A stretch of 64,000 nucleotides of DNA from NCBI RefSeq assembly GCF_014204895.1, contig NZ_JACHMF010000001.1, forward strand, positions 2,976,001-3,040,000, given 5' to 3'. This document shows positions 61,536-64,000 of this stretch, piece by piece. The first letter of the stretch is position 1; each line of letters opens with the position of its first letter. Source of the DNA: Paractinoplanes abujensis. GTDB lineage: Bacteria > Actinomycetota > Actinomycetes > Mycobacteriales > Micromonosporaceae. The translations under genes were made by a program, and so were the position numbers. The notes beneath the pieces were generated by a model, which did not search any database, was not told the origin of the DNA, and was given only the letters and a program-made list of their open reading frames with translations.

Positions 61536-61584
61536 CACCGACGGCCGTGGCGAGCACCTGACCGAACACCAGAACGTCGTCACC

Positions 61585-61848
61585 TCACTCGGGGGTTGCC
61601 GGCTCGAGCCGGGCGGCACCACATAGTTCAGCCAGAACATCATGGCCGGCAAGCATAGGCGGCCAGCCCGCCCGTGCGGCACCTCGCATGTGGGGAATGG
61701 TGGCGACGGAGCCGGGCAGCCAAGCCGCGTCGTCACCCACCGCGATCAACGTGAGCAGGCAGGGCAGTAAGTTGCGATCCGGGGTCTCAGGATCCGCCAC
61801 CATCATCCGCTGCGTATCCGAGCACCGTACGGAGAACCAAGAGTGCAC
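61585..61848 (-). CDS. Hypothetical protein (87 aa), possibly a fragment
   Basis: A GTG at 61848 opens a frame whose main part, NLLPCLLTLIAVGDDAAWLP then PHMRGAARAGWPPMLAGHDVLAELCGAARL, looks like a genuine helical protein C-terminus. The first 20 residues look less real. It ends 50 bases before the frame remnant at 61250-61535 on the same strand; both may derive from one gene. The function is unknown. Confidence 0.4.
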   Translation of the reverse strand: MHSWFSVRCSDTQRMMVADPETPDRNLLPCLLTLIAVGDDAAWLPGSVATIPHMRGAARAGWPPMLAGHDVLAELCGAARLEPATPE

Positions 61849-61970
61849 GGAAGCATGGCATCCGAGGTGACTGCGGACCGCCGAAGGCCGCGGCGCTCAC
61901 TGGAGCAGTGCGGGCGGAGCCCTTCTGCCAGAGCCCCACCGGGCGCTCGGGCCCGCATTGTCGCCCGATC

Positions 61971-64000
61971 TCAGGCACCAGTCCGCTCTGCGCTGCTCGA
62001 CGGCCTCACGAGCAGGAGGCCGGAGCTGACGCCGACTGCGATGCCACGCCCCACCGGAGCGCAGGAATACACCGGATAGTGAATCGCGATGATCGTCGCG
62101 TGCCCGGTGCCGAGATCCCACACCCTCACCGTCCGATCGTCGCTACCGGACACCAGCAAGGTCTGGCCGTCGATCTCAATGGTGCACACTGCGTTGACAC
62201 CTTTGGTGTGGCCTTCCAGAACCACTTGAACGGTCCCGGTAACCGGATCCCACAAACGCACTGTCCGGTCCTTACTGCCCGAGGCCACCAGAATCCGGCC
62301 GGCTATCTCAACTGAGCACACCGCGTTGACACCACCGGTGTGCCCGTTCAGCACCATGTGGAGGCTGCTGGTAGCCGCATCCCACAACCGCACGGTCTCG
62401 TCGTCACTGCCAGAGACCAGCAGGGTCCGGCCGTCGACCTGCACTCCGCACACCGCACGCACCATGCGGGTGTGACCTTCGAGCATGGCTTCGACTTGGC
62501 CGGCGGCAAGATTCCGCATCCGTACGGTCGCGTCGATGCTGCCGTAGGCCAGCAGAGTCTGGTCGTCGATCTGATACGCGCACACCGCGCGCACCCAGCG
62601 GGTGTGGCTTTCCAGCACGAGGACAGCAGTACCAGTACTCGGATCCCACAACCGAACGGTCGCGTCATCACCACCAGAGGCCAGTAAAGTTCGGCCACCG
62701 ACCTCGACTGCGCATACCGAACGAACCCAGCCAGTGTGGCCTTGGAGCAAGGTTCCAGCGCTGCCAGTAGTCGGATCCCACAACCGAACCATCGCGTCAT
62801 CACCACCGGAGGCCAGTAAAGTTCGGCCGTCGACTTGGACCGCGCAGACCGCTCTTACACGCCCGACGCGCTTCTCGAGCACGACGGCAAGCCGGCCCGC
62901 ATCCGGGTCCCACAATCGTACTGTTGCGTCGTCGCTGCCGGAGGCGAGCAGAGCCCGACCACCGACCTCGACCCCACAGACCGCACGCACGTTGTCCGTG
63001 TGGCCCTCGAGCACGATGTCGGCGTTGCCAGTATCCGGGTCCCACAATCGCACCGTTGCGTCGTCACCACCGGAGGCCAGCAAAGTCCGGCCGTCAACCT
63101 GCACCGTGCATACCGCTCTCACACCACCGACGTGCCCGTCCATGACGACCGAGGACCTGTCTGCCCTCAGGTCCCACAACCGCACTGTTGCATCGTCGCT
63201 GCCGGAGGCCAGCAGAGCCCGACCACCGGCCTCAACTCTGCACAGCGCGTTGACCCAGCCGGTATGGCCCTCCACCACTACTGGGGCACCGTCATGACGT
63301 GGGTTCCACAACCGGATCTTTCCATCACCGCCGCCGAACGCAACCAAGGTCAGGCCGTCGACCTCAATGCCGCACAACGCTCGCACACCGTCGGAGCGGC
63401 CCGCTAGCACAAAGTCAGCCCGGCGCGTGCTCAGGTTCCACAACCGGACCTTGCCGTCATCGCCACCTGAAGCGAGCAACGTCACCCCGTCGACTTCGAC
63501 CTCACACACCGCCCGCACACCGGCGAAGTGGCCCGTCAGCACGCCGTCGAGCTGACCTGACATCGGATCCCACAACCGCACCGTGCCATCGATGCCACCC
63601 GACACCAGCAGTACCCGGTCGTGGACCTTCATGTCACAGAGCGACAGTACGACGCCGTTATGTCCGCCGAGTACAGCCTGGACCGCGCCGGTGGCCGGGT
63701 CCCACAACCGCACTGTCCCGTCGCTGTCACCGGAGGCCAACAGGGTCTGTTCACCCACGCGCACCGCGCACGCTGCGTACACCAAACCGGTGTGCCCTTC
63801 CAACGTGGCGTGCTCGATCCGCGGGGTGGTGTGCGCCCAGCTCGCACGATAAGGCATATGAGGTTGGGTGATTGTTGCCGTGGACCCCTGCAAAGCCTGG
63901 GTGACGTTGAGCAGGGCAGCCCGTTCGGCCCGCGTCGCCGTCGCCGCCTGAGGAGTCAGCCGTAGCAATTGTGCTCGAGTGCGTGCTTCTGCGCTGGATG
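61971..64000 (-). CDS. WD40-repeat protein, about 14 blades; N-terminus outside the window
   Basis: The frame is open through the right edge, so the start is not in this window. The 675 or so residues present begin EARTRAQLLRLTPQAATATR, a helical stretch, and then run through 13 regular WD40 units of about 43 residues (pattern GH-T-x-x-V-RAVC-x-V-x-V-x-G-x-x-LLASGS-x-DATVRLWDP) and a degenerate last strand set (HYPVYSCAPVGRGIAVGVSSGLLLVRP) that would make the fourteenth. This gives two seven-bladed propellers. A Cys follows the conserved VRAV in nearly every unit. Similar proteins often have a kinase, trypsin or NACHT-type domain upstream, to be checked beyond this window. It is probably a scaffold. 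Confidence 0.9.
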   Translation of the reverse strand, partial: SSAEARTRAQLLRLTPQAATATRAERAALLNVTQALQGSTATITQPHMPYRASWAHTTPRIEHATLEGHTGLVYAACAVRVGEQTLLASGDSDGTVRLWDPATGAVQAVLGGHNGVVLSLCDMKVHDRVLLVSGGIDGTVRLWDPMSGQLDGVLTGHFAGVRAVCEVEVDGVTLLASGGDDGKVRLWNLSTRRADFVLAGRSDGVRALCGIEVDGLTLVAFGGGDGKIRLWNPRHDGAPVVVEGHTGWVNALCRVEAGGRALLASGSDDATVRLWDLRADRSSVVMDGHVGGVRAVCTVQVDGRTLLASGGDDATVRLWDPDTGNADIVLEGHTDNVRAVCGVEVGGRALLASGSDDATVRLWDPDAGRLAVVLEKRVGRVRAVCAVQVDGRTLLASGGDDAMVRLWDPTTGSAGTLLQGHTGWVRSVCAVEVGGRTLLASGGDDATVRLWDPSTGTAVLVLESHTRWVRAVCAYQIDDQTLLAYGSIDATVRMRNLAAGQVEAMLEGHTRMVRAVCGVQVDGRTLLVSGSDDETVRLWDAATSSLHMVLNGHTGGVNAVCSVEIAGRILVASGSKDRTVRLWDPVTGTVQVVLEGHTKGVNAVCTIEIDGQTLLVSGSDDRTVRVWDLGTGHATIIAIHYPVYSCAPVGRGIAVGVSSGLLLVRPSSSAERTGA

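Overview
The window is very GC-rich (around 70 percent), with strong G/C third-position bias, frequent GTG starts, dense gene packing and many 1-4 base stop/start overlaps. Together with families such as streptophobe-like membrane proteins, LAL-type LuxR regulators, DUF4097/drrAB clusters and CelR/CebR cellulase operators, this points to a filamentous actinomycete. Micromonosporaceae (Actinoplanes or a relative) is my best guess, from gene content and from the very frequent octamer CCGTACGG. It is chromosomal accessory DNA: no rRNA, tRNA, CRISPR array or intact insertion sequence was seen.

Layout. 1-3.3 kb: a scar with a broken IS5-type transposase, a 5'-truncated SUKH gene and two ordinary genes. 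3.6-7.8 kb: a three-gene exopolysaccharide operon (family 2 glycosyltransferase, UDP-GlcNAc 2-epimerase, secreted DUF2334 deacetylase-like protein). 7.8-16.3 kb (minus): a chained run of a 67-residue protein, a giant LuxR regulator, a TPR-CHAT caspase-like protein, a small membrane protein and a macrodomain protein, followed by a GNAT enzyme. 16.3-22.1 kb (minus): nucleoside hydrolase, SPFH protein and a zinc/manganese ABC importer with an ArsR regulator. 22.4-25.4 kb: a membrane protein, two gene remnants, an NTF2-like protein and a WYL regulator. 25.4-28.7 kb: a drrAB-type exporter with a DUF4097 protein and a ribbon-helix-helix regulator whose start codon lies inside a phased operator array.

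28.7-35.8 kb: GNAT, a GH43/CE7 hemicellulose-degrading pair, TetR, a carbonic anhydrase relic, a 33-bp minisatellite and an NmrA gene broken by a 5-bp duplication. 35.8-40.1 kb: a secreted seven-bladed RCC1 protein and a GH9-CBM3-CBM2 cellulase, whose promoters are near copies, each with the operator TGGGAGCGCTCCCA between -35 and -10. 40.5-46.9 kb (minus): a PadR-controlled membrane protein with a leaderless promoter, then a five-gene ABC exporter/streptophobe/two-component operon. 47-54.3 kb: an SBF-type transporter, a CHASE3 kinase, TetR-SGNH hydrolase, and a PepSY protein next to a second two-component system. 54.4-64 kb: assorted metabolic and regulatory genes, a nitrilase-family relic, an Rrf2-NIPSNAP pair, a membrane-anchored S1 protease with an odd oxyanion residue, and a WD40 protein of about 14 blades that runs off the right edge.

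How they work together. The clearest functional unit is polysaccharide use: cellulase and RCC1 protein share one promoter design, and xylan-type enzymes lie nearby. The most speculative unit is the CHAT/LuxR/membrane/macrodomain run, which has the make-up of a regulated protease-based signalling or defence cassette but no proven target. Several relics show that the window has collected and lost DNA repeatedly.
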